Below, piece by piece: positions 26,006 through 35,340 of a stretch of 52,600 nucleotides of DNA. A program made the translations under genes and the position numbers. Below the pieces are notes generated by a model. It was not told where the DNA came from. It saw nothing but the letters and a program-made list of their open reading frames with translations, and did not search any database. This DNA comes from Bacteroidales bacterium M6 (GTDB lineage: Bacteria > Bacteroidota > Bacteroidia > Bacteroidales > Muribaculaceae), in NCBI GenBank assembly GCA_001689485.1, contig LUJQ01000023.1, forward strand, positions 21,663 through 74,262, given 5' to 3'. Numbering within the stretch: the first letter of the stretch is position 1; every line of letters starts with the position of its first letter.

Positions 26006-27415
26006 ATGATGAAAAAGTTATTCACAGTCGCATCGCTCGGTATCTTGCTAGCCTGCCACACCGGCTGCACCTCACAGCAAAAAGAGCAAGAAGCATTTGC
26101 CCCTATCAAAGTGGAAATCCCTGCCCGCCCTGCCGGTCAGGAGGATGTAATCCAACTCGTCACACCTAAAATCGATACCGTTCGTGTCGGGTTCGTCGGG
26201 TTAGGCATGCGTGGCCCCGGTGCAGTGTCGCGATGGACACAGATTCCGGGAACCAAAGTCGTAGCCCTGTGCGACCTCCTCCCCGAACGCGTGGAAAAAT
26301 CACAAGAAATCCTTAAAAAGGCAGGGATGCCCGAAGCCGCTGCCTACAGCGGGTCGGAAGACGCATGGAAACAACTGTGCGAACGGGATGATATCGACCT
26401 CGTATATATCATAACCGACTGGAAGCACCATGCTGAAATGGGAGTCTATGCAATGGAACATGGAAAGCATGTGGCCATAGAAGTCCCTGCGGCTATGACG
26501 CTCGACGAAATCTGGAAACTTGTCGACACTTCGGAAAGAACCCGCAAACACTGCATGCAACTGGAAAACTGCGTGTATGACTTCTTTGAACTGACATCCC
26601 TGAATATGGCACAACAAGGCATATTCGGAGAAGTGCTTCATGTCGAAGGTTCCTACATCCACAATCTGGAAGATTTTTGGGGCGCATACTGGAACAACTG
26701 GCGTATGGATTACAACCAAAAACACCGTGGTGACATCTACGCAACCCACGGCATGGGCCCGGCTTGCCAATTACTCGACATCCATCGTGGAGACCGCATG
26801 AAAACCCTTGTGTCAATGGATACAAAAGCTGTAAACGGCCCGGCATATATCAAAAAGCAGACAGGTGAAGAAGTAACAGACTTCCAAAACGGCGACCAGA
26901 CTTCGACTTTGATCCGCACAGAAAACGGCAAGACTATGCTGATACAGCACAACGTCATGACTCCGCGCCCCTACAGCCGCATGTACCAGATAGTAGGGAC
27001 CGACGGTTATGCGAGCAAATATCCGGTTCAGGAATATTGCCTGCGTCCTTCACAAGTGGAATCCAACGACATGCCTGACCACGAAGATTTGAACGCACAT
27101 GGTTCCGTTCCTGCCGAAGTGAAACAAGCCCTGATGGAAAAGTACAAACACCCCATCCATGTGGAATTGGAGGAAACCGCCAAAAAAGTAGGCGGACATG
27201 GCGGCATGGACTTTATAATGGACTACCGGCTGGTCTACTGCCTGCGCAATGGCCTCCCCTTGGATATGGATGTTTATGACCTTGCAGAATGGTGCTGTAT
27301 GGCAGAACTCACCCGTCTGTCAATCGAAAACAATTCGGCACCGGTCGAAGTCCCTGATTTCACCCGTGGAAGCTGGAACAAGGTGCAAGGCTACCGTCAC
27401 GCTTTTGCAAAATAA
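26006..27415 (+). CDS. Glycoside hydrolase family 109 enzyme (alpha-N-acetylgalactosaminidase type, NAD-dependent)
   Basis: GH109 enzymes hydrolyse terminal alpha-GalNAc, such as the blood-group A determinant, using a tightly bound NAD. The 469 residues start with a lipoprotein-type signal peptide (LLACHTGC, lipidated Cys near residue 20-21). A Rossmann motif follows (VGFVGLGMRGPGAVSRW near 58), then the Gfo/Idh/MocA substrate domain with HVEGSYIHNLEDFWG, whose Tyr and His match catalytic residues of the family, and GHGGMDFIMDYR near the end. The first of two adjacent ATGs is used. It precedes a GH2 beta-galactosidase on the same strand, which suggests joint action on host mucin or glycolipid glycans. 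Confidence 0.9.
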   Translation: MMKKLFTVASLGILLACHTGCTSQQKEQEAFAPIKVEIPARPAGQEDVIQLVTPKIDTVRVGFVGLGMRGPGAVSRWTQIPGTKVVALCDLLPERVEKSQEILKKAGMPEAAAYSGSEDAWKQLCERDDIDLVYIITDWKHHAEMGVYAMEHGKHVAIEVPAAMTLDEIWKLVDTSERTRKHCMQLENCVYDFFELTSLNMAQQGIFGEVLHVEGSYIHNLEDFWGAYWNNWRMDYNQKHRGDIYATHGMGPACQLLDIHRGDRMKTLVSMDTKAVNGPAYIKKQTGEEVTDFQNGDQTSTLIRTENGKTMLIQHNVMTPRPYSRMYQIVGTDGYASKYPVQEYCLRPSQVESNDMPDHEDLNAHGSVPAEVKQALMEKYKHPIHVELEETAKKVGGHGGMDFIMDYRLVYCLRNGLPLDMDVYDLAEWCCMAELTRLSIENNSAPVEVPDFTRGSWNKVQGYRHAFAK

Positions 27416-27451
27416 CCCAGAATATCGCTATTTTTGCACGAAAAATGCCAG

Positions 27452-27530
27452 GGAGTGTGTCAAAATTTTGAATTTTGACACACCTCCTTGATTTTCTCCG
27501 GGAATGGGACTGGCATGAGCCAAAGCATTT
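27452..27530 (+). repeat. Terminator-linked palindromic repeat, copy E (relic)
   Basis: A hairpin (GGAGTGTGTCAAAATT against AATTTTGACACACCTCC, one bulge, 27452-27487) is followed by GATTTTCTCCGGGAATGG, matching the GGTTTTCGCCCGTATGG that follows the hairpin in copy A. After that the sequence no longer matches. The hairpin probably still ends the GH109 transcript, 36 bases past its stop. Confidence 0.55.
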
Positions 27531-27615
27531 TAACCCCGAATCCCCAATCCTCGGAACCGAGTCTTATCCGTGAGGCTAAAGACTATATAATGAATACAAA
27601 ACCAATATTGGAAGC

Positions 27616-30600
27616 ATGAAAATTCGATTAAACTCCCTTTTAACCAAAAACATTGTTGCAGGAACCCTTTCCTTAATGGCAACCGACCTCTTGGCTGATA
27701 ATACGATAAAACCTTATTGGCAAGATGTGCAGGTTGTAGCCGTCAACAAGGAGTATCCACGTTCCTCGTTTATGACCTATGATAACATGAACGACGCTCT
27801 GACCGGCAAATTCGAACAAAGCAGATACTATCGGTCACTGAACGGGACATGGAAGTTTTACTATGTGGATTCCTATAAAAATCTGCCCGACCACATCACC
27901 GATCCAAATACTGACACGGATGCATGGCATGATATCCAGGTTCCGGGCAACTGGGAACTGCAAGGGCACGGAGTAGCCATTTACACCAATCACGGCTACG
28001 AATTCAAAGCCCGTAATCCGCAACCGCCCGTCCTACCAGAGGCAACCCCGGTAGGCGTATATCGCCGTGACATCGACATCCCTGCCGATTGGGACGATAG
28101 GGATATTTATCTGCATCTGGCAGGAGCAAAATCAGGTGTGTATGTCTATCTCAACGGCCAAGAAGTCGGATATAGCGAAGATTCAAAGAATCCCGCCGAA
28201 TTCTTAATAAACCGGTATGTGAAACCCGGCAAAAACGTGCTGACACTGAAAATTTTCCGCTGGAGCACGGGGTCCTACCTCGAATGCCAGGACTTCTGGC
28301 GTATCAGCGGCATTGAACGTGATGTATTTCTCTACTCACAGCCCAAAGTGGCAATAAGGGATTTCCGCATCACATCGACGCTCGACGACACGTATAAGAA
28401 CGGTATTTTCCGATTGTCGATGGATGTACGCAACAACTCCTCGGAACAATCCAAAAGTTACACTATCGGGTATAAGTTGACCGACACGAAAACAGATAAG
28501 GTAATTGCAGAATCTGAAATATATGCGGCCTTAAATGCCAACCAGACGGTTCCTTGTTTCGAGAAAATGACGGTCGATATACCCGGCGTAAAGACATGGT
28601 CTTCCGAACGCCCTGACCTCTACAAGCTGTTAATGTATATCAAAGATGGTGACAAGTTTGTGGAAATCGTCCCCTTCAATGTCGGTTTCCGCCGTATTGA
28701 AATCAAACCAACCGATCAAAAAGCTGCCAACGGCCAACCCTATGTCTGCCTGTTTATCAACGGTCAACCGCTTAAACTTAAAGGCGTCAACATCCACGAA
28801 CACAATCCCGAAACAGGCCATTACATAACCAAGGAACTGATGCGCCGTGACTTTGAGCTGATGAAACAGCACAATTTAAACAGTGTGCGTCTCTGCCACT
28901 ATCCGCAGGACCGCCGTTTCTATGAACTCTGCGACGAATACGGACTGTACGTGTATGACGAAGCCAATATCGAAAGCCACGGGATGTACTATAATCTCCG
29001 CAAAGGAGGCACCTTGGGAAATAACCCCGAATGGCTGCAACCGCATATGGATCGCACCATCAACATGTTTGAACGCAACAAGAATTATCCGAGTGTCACC
29101 TTTTGGTCATTGGGTAATGAAGCCGGAAACGGGTATAACTTCTATCAGACATATCTATGGCTTAAAGAAGCCGACCGAAATATCATGGCACGCCCGGTTA
29201 ACTACGAACGTGCCCAATGGGAATGGAATTCCGACATGTATGTTCCCCAATATCCCGGTGCCGACTGGCTGGAAAGCATCGGGCAGAACGGCAGCGACCG
29301 GCCAATAGCCCCTTCCGAATATGCGCATGCCATGGGCAATTCAACCGGCAACCTGTGGGGGCAATGGCAGGCAATCTATAAATATCCCAACTTGCAAGGC
29401 GGATATATCTGGGACTGGGTGGATCAAGGCATCCTTCAGACAGACAAGGACGGAAAAGCCTATTGGGCTTACGGGGGCGACTTCGGCGTAGACATGCCCA
29501 GCGATGGCAACTTCCTTTGTAACGGCCTCGTAAATCCCGACAGGGAAGCGCATCCGGCAATGGCCGAGGTGAAATATGTTCACCAAAACATAGGCTTTGA
29601 GGCAACCGACCCTGCATCCGGCAAATTTAAAATTACCAACCGGTTCTATTTTACCAATCTGACCAAATATCAGATTAACTATAACATCGTTGCCAACGGC
29701 AAGATTATCCGACGAGGAAAAGTATCCCTGGATATCGCCCCGCAGGCATCGAAAGAGCTCACTGTGCCGGTAAAGGGATTGAAAGCACAACCGGGAACTG
29801 AATATTTTGTCAACTTCAGCGTGACAACTACCGAACCCGAACCCCTGATTCCTGCTGGATACGAAATAGCCTACGACCAGTTCCGGCTCCCCATCAATGC
29901 CAGGAAGGTAACCTACAAAGGGAATGGCCCTGCATTGAGCACATCTACACAGGGCGATGAACTGACAGTCTATTCATCAAAAGTCAACTTCGTATTCAAC
30001 AAAAAAAGCGGGTTGGTAACTTCCTACAAAGTGGACGGAACCGAGTATTTCAACGACGGATTCGGAATCCAACCCAACTTCTGGCGCGCCCCGACTGACA
30101 ATGACTACGGCAACGGGGCTCCAAAACGTTTGCAGGTATGGAAGCAATCGAGTCGTAATTTCCATGTCACCGATGCCGTCATTACTTCGGATAACAACGT
30201 AGTTTCATTGAAAGTGAATTATCTGTTGGCTGCCGGCAACCTATATGTCGTGAATTATAAGATATATCCGAGCGGGGTGGTAAACGTAAGCGCCAAATTT
30301 ACATCTACCGATATGCAAGCTTCAGAAACAGAGGTCTCCGAAGCCACCCGCATGGCCACCTTCACACCCGGAAGTGATGCTGCACGCAAGGCGGCTTCCA
30401 AGTTGGAAGTCCCCCGCATCGGTATGCGTTTCCGTCTGCCTGCACGGATGAATAACGTGGAATACTTCGGTCGCGGCCCGGAAGAGAACTACATCGACCG
30501 CAATCACGGCACGCTTGTAGGAGTGTATCAAACAACCGCCGACAAAATGTATTTCAATTATGTACGTCCGCAGGAAAACGGACACCGCACGGATACCCGC

Positions 30601-31011
30601 TGGATTGCCTTATCGCCCGACAAGGGGAACGGCCTGGCTATCATAGCCGACAGCCTGATCGGGTTCAATGCCCTACGTAACCCTATTGAGGATTTCGACT
30701 CGGAAGAAGCCCTCCCCCACCCTTATCAATGGAACAACTTCAGCCCGGAAGAAATTGCCAACCATGACGAGGATGCGGCCAAAAACGTATTGCGAAGAAT
30801 GCATCATGTCAACGACATCATCCCGAGAGACTTTGTGGAAGTCTGCGTGGATATGAAACAGCAGGGAGTCGGCGGATATGACAGCTGGGGATCACGGCCA
30901 GAACCTCATTATCAGATTCCTGCCAACCATGAATATGATTGGGGATTTACCCTGGTGCCTATCCGTTCGGCAGGTCAGGCCGGTGAAGCTGCCAAATACG
31001 ACTACCAATAG
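27616..31011 (+). CDS. Exported beta-galactosidase, glycoside hydrolase family 2
   Basis: A 1131-residue LacZ-type enzyme with an N-terminal signal sequence (cleavage probably near LLADN, residue 28). Domain order is sugar-binding (about 70-240), immunoglobulin-like (245-360), catalytic TIM barrel (365-660), a second immunoglobulin-like domain and the C-terminal beta-galactosidase domain (about 790-1115). The acid/base is Glu502 in WSLGNEAGNG and the nucleophile Glu568 in PSEYAHAMGN. Residues GVNIHEHNP and RLCHYPQD line the active site. Acting in the periplasm, it would release terminal beta-galactose. It is the second gene of a probable GalNAc/galactose-removing pair with GH109. Confidence 0.95.
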   Translation: MKIRLNSLLTKNIVAGTLSLMATDLLADNTIKPYWQDVQVVAVNKEYPRSSFMTYDNMNDALTGKFEQSRYYRSLNGTWKFYYVDSYKNLPDHITDPNTDTDAWHDIQVPGNWELQGHGVAIYTNHGYEFKARNPQPPVLPEATPVGVYRRDIDIPADWDDRDIYLHLAGAKSGVYVYLNGQEVGYSEDSKNPAEFLINRYVKPGKNVLTLKIFRWSTGSYLECQDFWRISGIERDVFLYSQPKVAIRDFRITSTLDDTYKNGIFRLSMDVRNNSSEQSKSYTIGYKLTDTKTDKVIAESEIYAALNANQTVPCFEKMTVDIPGVKTWSSERPDLYKLLMYIKDGDKFVEIVPFNVGFRRIEIKPTDQKAANGQPYVCLFINGQPLKLKGVNIHEHNPETGHYITKELMRRDFELMKQHNLNSVRLCHYPQDRRFYELCDEYGLYVYDEANIESHGMYYNLRKGGTLGNNPEWLQPHMDRTINMFERNKNYPSVTFWSLGNEAGNGYNFYQTYLWLKEADRNIMARPVNYERAQWEWNSDMYVPQYPGADWLESIGQNGSDRPIAPSEYAHAMGNSTGNLWGQWQAIYKYPNLQGGYIWDWVDQGILQTDKDGKAYWAYGGDFGVDMPSDGNFLCNGLVNPDREAHPAMAEVKYVHQNIGFEATDPASGKFKITNRFYFTNLTKYQINYNIVANGKIIRRGKVSLDIAPQASKELTVPVKGLKAQPGTEYFVNFSVTTTEPEPLIPAGYEIAYDQFRLPINARKVTYKGNGPALSTSTQGDELTVYSSKVNFVFNKKSGLVTSYKVDGTEYFNDGFGIQPNFWRAPTDNDYGNGAPKRLQVWKQSSRNFHVTDAVITSDNNVVSLKVNYLLAAGNLYVVNYKIYPSGVVNVSAKFTSTDMQASETEVSEATRMATFTPGSDAARKAASKLEVPRIGMRFRLPARMNNVEYFGRGPEENYIDRNHGTLVGVYQTTADKMYFNYVRPQENGHRTDTRWIALSPDKGNGLAIIADSLIGFNALRNPIEDFDSEEALPHPYQWNNFSPEEIANHDEDAAKNVLRRMHHVNDIIPRDFVEVCVDMKQQGVGGYDSWGSRPEPHYQIPANHEYDWGFTLVPIRSAGQAGEAAKYDYQ

Positions 31012-31116
31012 CCTCATTATAACCAAATCGTAAAGCAAAACCCCTGACAAATCACCAGGCCGCTAACACCTAACGCACACCCCGACAGCCTGTGCCACGA
31101 TAAATGTCTGAACTGC

Positions 31117-31148
31117 CCCCCAAAAGTCCCCAGTCTGACTTTTGGGGG
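31117..31148 (+). terminator. Hairpin after the beta-galactosidase gene
   Basis: CCCCCAAAAGT pairs perfectly with ACTTTTGGGGG around a 10-base loop, about 105 bases past the stop. No U-run follows, so it may be a weak terminator or an element end. Confidence 0.5.
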
Positions 31149-31179
31149 ACACACCAGATGTAACATTTAAGAATCGAGG

Positions 31180-31521
31180 CTATTTTTCAGCTAGTTGCGA
31201 ATTTGCAGCAGGTTGCTGCAAATTTTGGATAAAGTTAGAATAAAGCTGGTAAAAACTTTGTGCATACCGAATGTTTCTTTCCGATAATCCTGTCGCCTTT
31301 GGCATCCGCTTTTTCAAATCCCGGCTGAGTGTCGCATAAAATGCCGAACCATACTTATTCTCATCACCTCTTTCGTCAATTTCTTTACCAAGAAGCCAAT
31401 AATAGTGCAGCATCTCTTGGTTGACTTTTACAGCAGCCTTAATCTGACTTGTGCGGTAACGCTCGCATAGTGTCTGTACCCATGTGAGATAATCTTTATC
31501 AAGAATTGTTATTGGCTGCAT
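31180..31521 (-). pseudogene. Truncated DUF1016 (YhcG-like PDDEXK nuclease) gene, N-terminal domain only
   Basis: The 113 residues from the ATG at 31521 match the N-terminal DUF1016 domain: VNQEMLHYYWLLGKEIDER near residue 32, LSRDLKKRMP, and SERNIRYAQSFYQLY near 80. Full-length proteins are about 340-380 residues and continue into a PDDEXK nuclease domain, which is missing here. The frame ends after NSQLAEK and nothing resembling the nuclease follows. The fragment is AT-rich compared with neighbouring tgt. The family is associated with restriction-like or mobile loci; this copy is probably non-functional. Confidence 0.75.
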
Positions 31522-31735
31522 ATTCCTCAATTTGTTTAAGCACATCATCCCCCAATGTGCAAATTTAATTATTTTCAATGGATTTCCAGCAGGTTAGGCA
31601 TCATATTCCCAAATATGGTTTTAATGGCTAAGCGCAATAACATCGATGAACGAAACACACAAAACTCAATTTTTTCAAGATATACGCTCAAGCTTTTGGG
31701 GTGCGGTTCATTCCCAATAGATTACATTTTTTTCG

Positions 31736-31744
31736 TAACTTTGC
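31736..31744 (+). promoter_or_regulatory. -7 box immediately before tgt
   Basis: TAACTTTGC fits TAnnTTTG and ends only 7 bases before the tgt ATG at 31752, so transcription from it would give an almost leaderless mRNA. Confidence 0.5.
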
Positions 31745-31751
31745 AGGAGAT

Positions 31752-32882
31752 ATGGAATTCAAACTGACAGCCACAGCCCCGTCAAGCAACGCGCGGGCAG
31801 GAATCATCGAGACCGACCACGGCTCAATCGAAACCCCGATTTTTATGCCCGTAGGCACATGCGCCGCCGTGAAGGGGGTTCATATGCGTGAACTTCGCGA
31901 CGATATAAATGCCCAAATCATACTCGGCAATACATACCACCTCTATCTCCGCCCCGGCACCGGGATTCTGCGGCAGGCAGGCGGCCTGCACAAATTCGGG
32001 GGGTGGGACCGCCCCATCCTGACCGACAGCGGGGGCTTCCAGGTATTCTCACTGGCCGATAACCGTAAGCTCACCGAGGAAGGGGCATGGTTCCGCAGCC
32101 ATATCGACGGGTCGAAACATCTTTTCACTCCCGAACGCACCGTCGACATCCAACGGGAAATAGGTGCCGACATTATGATGGCACTCGACGAATGCACCCC
32201 AGGCACCGCCGACAAAGCATATGCCCGGAAATCGCTCGACCTCACCATGCGATGGCTCAAACGCGGATGGGAACACTTCAATGCAACCGACGGGCTTTAC
32301 GGCTACCGCCAGAGTTTCTTCCCCATAGTGCAAGGATGCACATACCCCGACCTTCGCCGCGAAGCCGCCATGCGAGTGGCGGAACTGGGTGCCGACGGCA
32401 ACGCCATCGGCGGCCTGGCCGTGGGCGAGCCGGCCGAAACCATGTATGAAATGATTGAGGTGGTAAACGAAATCCTTCCAGCCGACCGGCCACGATACCT
32501 CATGGGGGTGGGCACACCGGCCAACATACTCGAAGCAATCGACCGTGGTGTCGACATGATGGATTGCGTTATGCCCACCCGCAACGGGCGCAACGGCATG
32601 CTGTTCACCCCCCACGGCATCATGAATATGCGCAACAAGAAATGGGCCGACGATTTCACCCCGATCCAGGAGGATAGCGAATGCTTCGTCGACCGCGTCT
32701 ACACAAAGGCTTACCTGCGCCACCTGTTTATCAGCCAGGAACTGCTGGCCATGCAGATTGCATCCATCCACAACCTCGCTTTCTATCTATGGCTCGTCAA
32801 GGAAGCCCGCAAACATATCATTGCCGGTGATTTCGCCACATGGAAACCCGTAATGGTTGAAAACGTCACACGACGGCTCTGA
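31752..32882 (+). CDS. tgt: Queuine tRNA-ribosyltransferase
   Basis: Exchanges guanine-34 of His, Asp, Asn and Tyr tRNAs for preQ1 in queuosine synthesis. The 376 residues have the TIM-barrel motifs LGNTYHLYLRPG, TDSGGFQVFSL (general acid/base Asp) and DMMDCVMPTRNGRNGMLFT (nucleophile Asp). The C-terminal zinc site is degenerate: where canonical enzymes have CxCxxC before the AYLRHL motif, this protein has ECFVDRVYTKAYLRHL, keeping one Cys and being two residues shorter. The later His in IASIHNLAFY is kept. The ATG at 31752 is chosen because it starts the conserved domain and follows the promoter box. lptF/G follows after 26 bases. Confidence 0.94.
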   Translation: MEFKLTATAPSSNARAGIIETDHGSIETPIFMPVGTCAAVKGVHMRELRDDINAQIILGNTYHLYLRPGTGILRQAGGLHKFGGWDRPILTDSGGFQVFSLADNRKLTEEGAWFRSHIDGSKHLFTPERTVDIQREIGADIMMALDECTPGTADKAYARKSLDLTMRWLKRGWEHFNATDGLYGYRQSFFPIVQGCTYPDLRREAAMRVAELGADGNAIGGLAVGEPAETMYEMIEVVNEILPADRPRYLMGVGTPANILEAIDRGVDMMDCVMPTRNGRNGMLFTPHGIMNMRNKKWADDFTPIQEDSECFVDRVYTKAYLRHLFISQELLAMQIASIHNLAFYLWLVKEARKHIIAGDFATWKPVMVENVTRRL

Positions 32883-32908
32883 GGTAAAATGTAAGTTATA
32901 AGGACACC

Positions 32909-34027
32909 ATGAACAAAGAGAAGCTTGCGGCAATGACATCCTTTTGGAGAAAGGCTCCTGTGAACATACTGGATATGTATATTATCCGTAAGTTCCTGGG
33001 CACATACATGTTTGCCATTATGCTGATTCTGGCAATCACCGTGATGTTCGACATCAACGAAAAGCTTGAATCATTTCTGCAGGCCCCGCTGAAAGCCACC
33101 GTTTTTGATTACTTCCTCAACTTCCTCCCCTATTTTGCCAACCAGTTCAGCCCCCTCTTCACATTTATAGCGGTGATTTTCTTCACCTCGAAACTTGCCG
33201 ACAACTCGGAAATCATAGCCATGCTTTCAAGCGGCATGAGCTTCAGGCGCCTGTTGCGCCCGTATATGATTTCGGCGGCCATTATCGCAGCCGGCACATT
33301 CGTGCTCGGGGCATATATTATCCCCCCGGCCAATGTGAAGCGCATCGACTACACCAACACCTATGTGCGCAACCGCCGAGTTGACTACGGCGACAACATA
33401 ATGATGCAGGTTGCCCCGGGGCAGATTGCCTACATGAGCCGTTACGACAACACCACAAAGACAGGCTATCGCTTTTCGTTAGAGGAATTCAAGGATAAAA
33501 AACTGGTGTCGCGCCTCACCGCCCTGTCAATCAAATGGGACACACTCTATCAATGGCAGGTGCGCGACTACATGATACGCGATTTCAAAGGCGACCGTGA
33601 ATTTATCACAAAGGGAAACTCGCTCGACACCGTAATCCCGTTTGAACCGCGCGATTTCCTGATTTCACGCAACGACCAGGAGACCCTCACCTCCCCGCAG
33701 CTCCAGGAATACATATCACGCCAGAAGGAACGCGGCGTTGCCAACATCAAGGCATTCGAAATCGAATACGAAAAACGCTATGCCATGTGCGCGGCGGCAT
33801 TCATCCTCACCATTATAGGCATGTCGCTCTCCTCGAAGAAAGTGAAAGGTGGCATGGGCATGAACATCGGCCTGGGACTGGTGTTGAGTTTCAGCTACAT
33901 CCTGTTCATGACCGTTACATCGTCGTTTGCCATTTCCGGACTCACATCGCCAATGATAGCCATGTGGATTCCAAACGTGCTCTACACAATTATCGCCATA
34001 ATCCTATATTTCAAAGCTGCCCGCTGA
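32909..34027 (+). CDS. LptF/LptG-family permease (lipopolysaccharide export)
   Basis: A YjgP/YjgQ-type inner-membrane subunit of the LptB2FG transporter, which extracts lipopolysaccharide from the membrane. The 372 residues have the family layout: three N-terminal helices (about 25-130), a periplasmic beta-jellyroll domain (about 140-275) and three C-terminal helices (about 290-370). Whether it is LptF or LptG is not clear from sequence. It follows tgt by 26 bases, an arrangement seen in other Bacteroidales. Confidence 0.9.
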   Translation: MNKEKLAAMTSFWRKAPVNILDMYIIRKFLGTYMFAIMLILAITVMFDINEKLESFLQAPLKATVFDYFLNFLPYFANQFSPLFTFIAVIFFTSKLADNSEIIAMLSSGMSFRRLLRPYMISAAIIAAGTFVLGAYIIPPANVKRIDYTNTYVRNRRVDYGDNIMMQVAPGQIAYMSRYDNTTKTGYRFSLEEFKDKKLVSRLTALSIKWDTLYQWQVRDYMIRDFKGDREFITKGNSLDTVIPFEPRDFLISRNDQETLTSPQLQEYISRQKERGVANIKAFEIEYEKRYAMCAAAFILTIIGMSLSSKKVKGGMGMNIGLGLVLSFSYILFMTVTSSFAISGLTSPMIAMWIPNVLYTIIAIILYFKAAR

Positions 34028-34179
34028 CAAGTTCGATGCAGGGCATATACACTTTCGCCATCCGACCTCCTCGGATGACATCGGCTTTATACCTCCAACC
34101 CGACTGCAAAATCCCATACCATAAACTTTCAACTCCTTCGCTGTAACTTTTTCCGTAATCATGCGTCAAACCAATTAAG

Positions 34180-34686
34180 ATGCAAAATCCGGTCGACAAA
34201 GAACAGGCTTTCGAAAGGATTATGGCCGCCAACAAGGCGGTCATAGTCAAGGTATGCTACATGTATGCAACCGATGCCGAACACTTCAAAGACCTATTCC
34301 AGGAAACCCAGATCAACATCTGGCAAGCCTTGGATAAATTCCGTGGAGAAGCCGCCATGTCGACATGGATCTACCGCATCACCATCAACACCTGCATAAG
34401 CTGTTTCCGCCACACACGACGTCATGCCGACACCGTTACCCTCGACCCGCAGGAAATGCTCGCCGTGGCCGACAATGCCACCGACGATCACGAACACGCC
34501 CGGTGCCTGCATGAGATGTACGAACTCATAAACCGCCTGCCTGCCCTCGACAAAGCCATTATCCTTATGTGGCTCGACGAGAAAAGCTATCAGGAAATCG
34601 CCGAAGTGACCGGTTTGACGCGCAACAACGTGGCCACACGCCTCAACCGCTGCAAACAGAAGCTGGCAGCCATGAGCGACACCTGA
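34180..34686 (+). CDS. RNA polymerase ECF-type sigma factor
   Basis: A 168-residue sigma-70 family protein with region 2 (DLFQETQINIWQALDKFRGEAAMSTWIYRI, about 45-75; the core-binding DLFQE motif is clear) and region 4 (LDEKSYQEIAEVTGLTRNNVATRLNRCKQKL, about 128-160, a helix-turn-helix for -35 recognition). Region 3 is absent, as in ECF sigmas. The gene that follows 69 bases downstream encodes a membrane protein that may restrain it. The stimulus is unknown. Confidence 0.92.
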   Translation: MQNPVDKEQAFERIMAANKAVIVKVCYMYATDAEHFKDLFQETQINIWQALDKFRGEAAMSTWIYRITINTCISCFRHTRRHADTVTLDPQEMLAVADNATDDHEHARCLHEMYELINRLPALDKAIILMWLDEKSYQEIAEVTGLTRNNVATRLNRCKQKLAAMSDT

Positions 34687-34755
34687 ACCGGCAACACTCC
34701 CGTTCACCCCGGGAAACCTTAAATGCAAGTAACAAAACCTTGAACAGACATTCAG

Positions 34756-35307
34756 ATGAAAGATATAGACGAACTTAAACGGAAATGGCGGGAAATCGAC
34801 ATCCCCGCACCTGACGCACCTTCGGGCGACGGGAAAATCCGCCGTGAAGTTCCGCGCTCCATCAAAAACCGCATCCTCCGCATGCAGAAGCGAATGCTGC
34901 TTATAGGAATATTGGCATGCATGTCGGCTCCATCCCTTTTGAAAATCATCGAACTTCCACGATGGTTCCTTACTTTCTATATAGGCTATTTCATATTAGC
35001 CGTGATTTTCAATTTCATACAAATCAGGATGCTCAACCGCGTTGATTTCCCGACGGCAACCACTGTTGAAGCCATCAGTTTTGTAAAACGTTTTTCAATA
35101 GTCCGCGCCCGGTGCAGAACCATCCTGATATGTCTGGCGGTACCCCTGCTTATAACCATGGTGTGCCTTCTCGACCATGAAGAAGAACCGGCACTGCTGT
35201 TCAGCGCAATAGGCGGATGCGTTATCGGAGCCATCATAGGCATCATAATCAACAACAAATTCAAGAAAAACATCGCCCTGATGCGCCGGCACCTCGGCAT
35301 AGAATAA
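34756..35307 (+). CDS. Membrane protein encoded next to the ECF sigma factor (possible regulator)
   Basis: A 183-residue protein with a soluble N-terminus (MKDIDELKRKWREIDIPAPDA, helix-forming and charged) and four predicted membrane helices (about 48-65, 70-92, 120-138, 150-168). The position after a sigma gene and a short cytoplasmic helix ahead of membrane segments are what an anti-sigma factor would show, but no zinc-binding HxxxCxxC motif or known anti-sigma domain is visible. The role is inferred from context only. Confidence 0.7.
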   Translation: MKDIDELKRKWREIDIPAPDAPSGDGKIRREVPRSIKNRILRMQKRMLLIGILACMSAPSLLKIIELPRWFLTFYIGYFILAVIFNFIQIRMLNRVDFPTATTVEAISFVKRFSIVRARCRTILICLAVPLLITMVCLLDHEEEPALLFSAIGGCVIGAIIGIIINNKFKKNIALMRRHLGIE

Positions 35308-35340
35308 AGGAACATGTAACCTCTATATACCCCCACCGAC

